DNA of 64,000 bases. Source: Azophilus sp965214305 (GTDB lineage: Bacteria; Pseudomonadota; Gammaproteobacteria; Pseudomonadales; Azotimanducaceae). The position numbers were made by a program, and so were the translations under genes. The stretch covers positions 1,240,001 through 1,304,000 of the forward strand of contig OZ243949.1 of NCBI GenBank assembly GCA_965214305.1, read 5' to 3'. The notes below the pieces were generated by a model, which was not told where the DNA came from, made no database searches, and worked only from the letters and a program-made list of their open reading frames with translations. Positions 62,016 through 64,000 of the stretch are shown here, piece after piece; position 1 is the stretch's first letter; each line of letters starts with the position of its first letter.

Positions 62016-62948
62016 ATGGAGGAATTGCGTATCGCCACGCGCAAGAGCCGTTTGGCACTGTGGCAGGCAAACCGCATTAAGGCTGAATTGGAGCGTCATC
62101 ATGCGGGGTTGGGCGTCGTTTTGGTCGGCATCACGACCGAAGGCGACCGCCGACTTGATGCCCAACTGAGCAGCATTGGCGGCAAGGGCTTATTCATCAA
62201 GGCGTTGGAGGCGGCCCTGGTGCGCGGCGAGGCCGATTTGGCGGTGCATTCCATGAAGGATCTGCCCGCCATTCTGGATGCCCGGTTTACCCTAGCGGCA
62301 ATCGGGTTCCGGGAAGACGCCCGTGATGCTTGGGTAAGTACCCGGGGTACAGTCGATACCCTGCCCCAAGGCGCGCAAGTCGGCTCCTCAAGCCTGCGCC
62401 GCCAAGCCCAGCTACTGGCAGTCCGTTCGGATCTCAAGATGGTACCGATTCGCGGCAACGTGGAGACCCGCCTGCACAAGCTTGATACGGGTGCAGTGGA
62501 TGCCCTCCTGCTGGCGGCCGCCGGACTCAAGCGGTTGGGCCTGGCGAGCAGAATAACCGAGGCGCTGAGTTTGCAACGCTGCCTGCCGGCTGCTGGCCAA
62601 GGCGCTCTTGGCGTCGAGTGTTGTATGGACAACGAGCCGGTGCGCACCTTATTGGAACCCTTGAACGACCCGGCCGTCTCCCGATGTGTGCAGGCGGAGC
62701 GGGCCATCAGCGCCGCCCTGGGCGCTGATTGCAGTATGCCGCTCGGAGCCCACGCGGAACTTGCGAACGGCAGTCTGCATCTCCGCGCCGTGCTCGGATC
62801 ACCCGACGGCCACACTTTGTTGCGGGCCGCCGCGATCGGTCGAGACGGCCGGGAGTTGGCGACATCGGTCGTTGAGGAGCTACGGCGCCAAGGTGCCGAT
62901 AAACTGCTGAATAAGGGGCTTTCGATCGCTTGCAGTCCCGACCCATGA
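62016..62948 (+). CDS. hemC: Porphobilinogen deaminase (hydroxymethylbilane synthase)
   Basis: 310 residues from the ATG at 62016 (MEELRIATRKSRLALWQANR), the family start; the frame stays open upstream but is not coding. The catalytic Asp is in VHSMKDLP and the dipyrromethane Cys in GADCSMPLGAHAEL. It joins four porphobilinogen units for heme, siroheme and cobalamin. An AGGAAGCGC site precedes the start. hemD follows, separated by nearly 300 bp, unlike the usual overlap. Confidence 0.95.
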   Translation: MEELRIATRKSRLALWQANRIKAELERHHAGLGVVLVGITTEGDRRLDAQLSSIGGKGLFIKALEAALVRGEADLAVHSMKDLPAILDARFTLAAIGFREDARDAWVSTRGTVDTLPQGAQVGSSSLRRQAQLLAVRSDLKMVPIRGNVETRLHKLDTGAVDALLLAAAGLKRLGLASRITEALSLQRCLPAAGQGALGVECCMDNEPVRTLLEPLNDPAVSRCVQAERAISAALGADCSMPLGAHAELANGSLHLRAVLGSPDGHTLLRAAAIGRDGRELATSVVEELRRQGADKLLNKGLSIACSPDP

Positions 62949-63245
62949 CTAGCCCGGATATCCCAGCCACTGGCGTCGCAAGGACTCGATACGCCTTGCC
63001 GCTCGGCAGTGAGCGGCCCTGGCGGCGCCGGACACCATCTTCCAGCTCTTGGGGGAGAGAGGAAGGGGAGAGGGTGCGGAACGAGCCGAACGGAACCGCC
63101 GCTGGCCCGCTCTATCCGCAAGCATCCCGTATCGTCCAGTGCGGCGGTATATCGGCAGCCCGAATTTGCTGGAAGACCTTGCAAAATCATAGAAAATTCC
63201 TCAAATGGAAAAGCTGAAGGCTCCACCAGCGCCTGGGGCGCCGGC
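62949..63245. other. Unusual 297-bp spacer between hemC and hemD
   Basis: The two genes normally overlap or abut. The spacer contains a hairpin GCCGCTC-N6-GAGCGGC (62998-63017), an AG-rich run (GGGGGAGAGAGGAAGGGGAG), and no convincing gene. It may be an insertion, but no flanking duplication was identified. Confidence 0.5.
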
Positions 63246-63935
63246 GTGAAAATTTGGATTACGCGCACGGAACCCGGCGCCACGGCCCTTGCCGAAGCGC
63301 TGGCTCATGCCGGGTACGATGTCATCAAAGCGCCCGTGCTGGGGGTAAAGCCGTTGCCGTTCCAGCCGCCGGCCGAGCCCTTTGATATCGGCCTGTTTCT
63401 ATCGGTACAGGCCGTGCGTTTCGCCGCGGCCGATCTGGCAGACAAGATTGGCGCGCTCTATGCGGTCGGGCGCCAAACCCAGGCCGCGCTGAGAGAGCTT
63501 GGCCTCGATGCCAAGGCCCCGAGCCTCGAAACCAGCGAGGGCTTGCTGGCAACGATGCCGGAGCCGACGGACCAGCGCATTGTCCTCATCACCGGCTCGG
63601 GCGGGCGCGATTGGCTTGGTGCCGCATTGACAAATCGCGGTGCTCGGGTGCAGCGTCTTGATGTCTATGTGCGGTATCCTTTGACCCCCTTGATCGAAAC
63701 GGAAGACGTGGACGCCATCGTCGCCTCAAGCGGTGCCGGCTTTGCACAGGCTGCACGGTTGTGGCTTGCTGGCGGCGGCAATCCGGCAATTCCGGTTCTG
63801 GTACCCTCGGCTCGGGTGGCGGCTCTGGGGCCGAGCCTTGGCCTGCCGTTTACCCACGACTGTGGCGGTGCCAATGCAGAGACCGTTCGGCGTAAATTGG
63901 CGTATCTGACAAGCACAAAGATGGCGGGAACTTGA
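63246..63935 (+). CDS. hemD: Uroporphyrinogen-III synthase
   Basis: 229 residues from GTG (VKIWITRTEPGATALAEAL), the usual N-terminus. Later segments VGRQTQAALRELGLDA and IVLITGSGGRDWLGAAL fit the two-domain fold, and LPFTHDCGGANAETVRRKL ends it. It cyclises hydroxymethylbilane to uroporphyrinogen III. Sequence conservation in this family is low, so support comes from hemC context and these motifs. hemX, often next, would lie beyond the window. Confidence 0.9.
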   Translation: MKIWITRTEPGATALAEALAHAGYDVIKAPVLGVKPLPFQPPAEPFDIGLFLSVQAVRFAAADLADKIGALYAVGRQTQAALRELGLDAKAPSLETSEGLLATMPEPTDQRIVLITGSGGRDWLGAALTNRGARVQRLDVYVRYPLTPLIETEDVDAIVASSGAGFAQAARLWLAGGGNPAIPVLVPSARVAALGPSLGLPFTHDCGGANAETVRRKLAYLTSTKMAGT

Positions 63936-63944
63936 AATTGACGC

Positions 63945-63963
63945 CCCGGGAGCCTGCGCCGAC
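63945..63963. repeat. Family A fragment after hemD
   Basis: CCGGGAGCCTGCGCC resembles the family A opening with CCGG instead of CTAG. It lies 10 bp after the hemD stop; the final bases of the window hold no supported gene. Confidence 0.45.
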
Positions 63964-64000
63964 ACAGACCAGAACGCCCATGTTGATGGAATACCGCAAT

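Noticed and set aside
63980..64000. ATG at 63980 reading MLMEYRN to the window end.
   Set aside because: Seven codons only; no ribosome-binding site or family evidence.
1..64000. Search for CRISPR arrays, rRNA, tRNA, prophage genes and replication origins.
   Set aside because: No regularly spaced repeats with unique spacers, no cloverleaf, no phage structural genes and no DnaA-box cluster were noticed by eye.

Overview
The window looks like a chromosomal segment of a moderately GC-rich gammaproteobacterium, probably free-living or marine and uncultivated. The lineage call rests on the conserved block lptM-lysA-dapF-DUF484-xerC with a YigB-like HAD phosphatase beside it, on a ComM/YifB gene, on a glnK-amtB pair, and on the abundance of TonB-dependent receptors. 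No rRNA, tRNA or CRISPR array was seen. Genus cannot be told from the sequence alone.

Layout. 1-1.7 kb: a small lipoprotein and gpsA. 1.8-16.3 kb: a catabolic region with two crotonases, a double hot-dog (FAS1-like/MaoC) hydratase, two adjacent dissimilar acyl-CoA dehydrogenases, a PNPOx-fold protein, an MFS carrier, a TonB receptor, two acyl-CoA synthetases and a LysR regulator. It reads as uptake, CoA activation, dehydrogenation and hydration of an unknown carboxylic substrate. 16.5-24 kb: a Bax-inhibitor-1 membrane protein, then an alanine module (Lrp-type regulator divergent from alanine dehydrogenase, a class III aminotransferase, alanine racemase), then formate-THF ligase. 24.1-25.6 kb: a complete IS1202/ISNCY-type insertion sequence with 15-bp target duplications. 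25.9-34.7 kb: a large TonB receptor coupled to a TPR-sulfotransferase, a helicase gene remnant, and a lipoprotein subtilase coupled to what looks like a stand-alone propeptide gene. 34.9-41.1 kb: an SDR and the heterotetrameric sarcosine oxidase operon soxBDAG. 41.1-47.2 kb: gene fragments, a YciI protein, a secreted VOC protein, a CDP-alcohol phosphatidyltransferase, a UDP-glucuronate-4-epimerase-like enzyme, isovaleryl-CoA dehydrogenase and a cytochrome c. 47.2-64 kb: housekeeping genes (comM, an NtrC/sigma-54-type nitrogen operon with porin-glnK-amtB, thrC, HAD phosphatase, xerC, DUF484, dapF, lysA, lptM, argH, a TVP38-flavoprotein fusion, hemC, hemD).

The most unusual layer is the set of small interspersed repeats. 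I find three families. (A) A CTAG-bounded repeat beginning CTAGGAGCCTGCGCC that sits at many gene ends and supplies the stop codon, and sometimes the last codons, of several unrelated genes. (B) A 157-bp hairpin element with 22-bp inverted ends, bounded by CTAG, that abuts the start codon of the epimerase. (C) A family of about 90 bp with inverted ends GGTAGTGGCTCAGTTT, present as three complete copies each flanked by an 8-bp direct repeat, plus one truncated copy. A 40-bp near-perfect inverted repeat at 17.3-17.5 kb may be a fourth type. Start codons were set by ribosome-binding sites, family N-termini and overlaps; several genes appear to use GTG or TTG, and one probably CTG.
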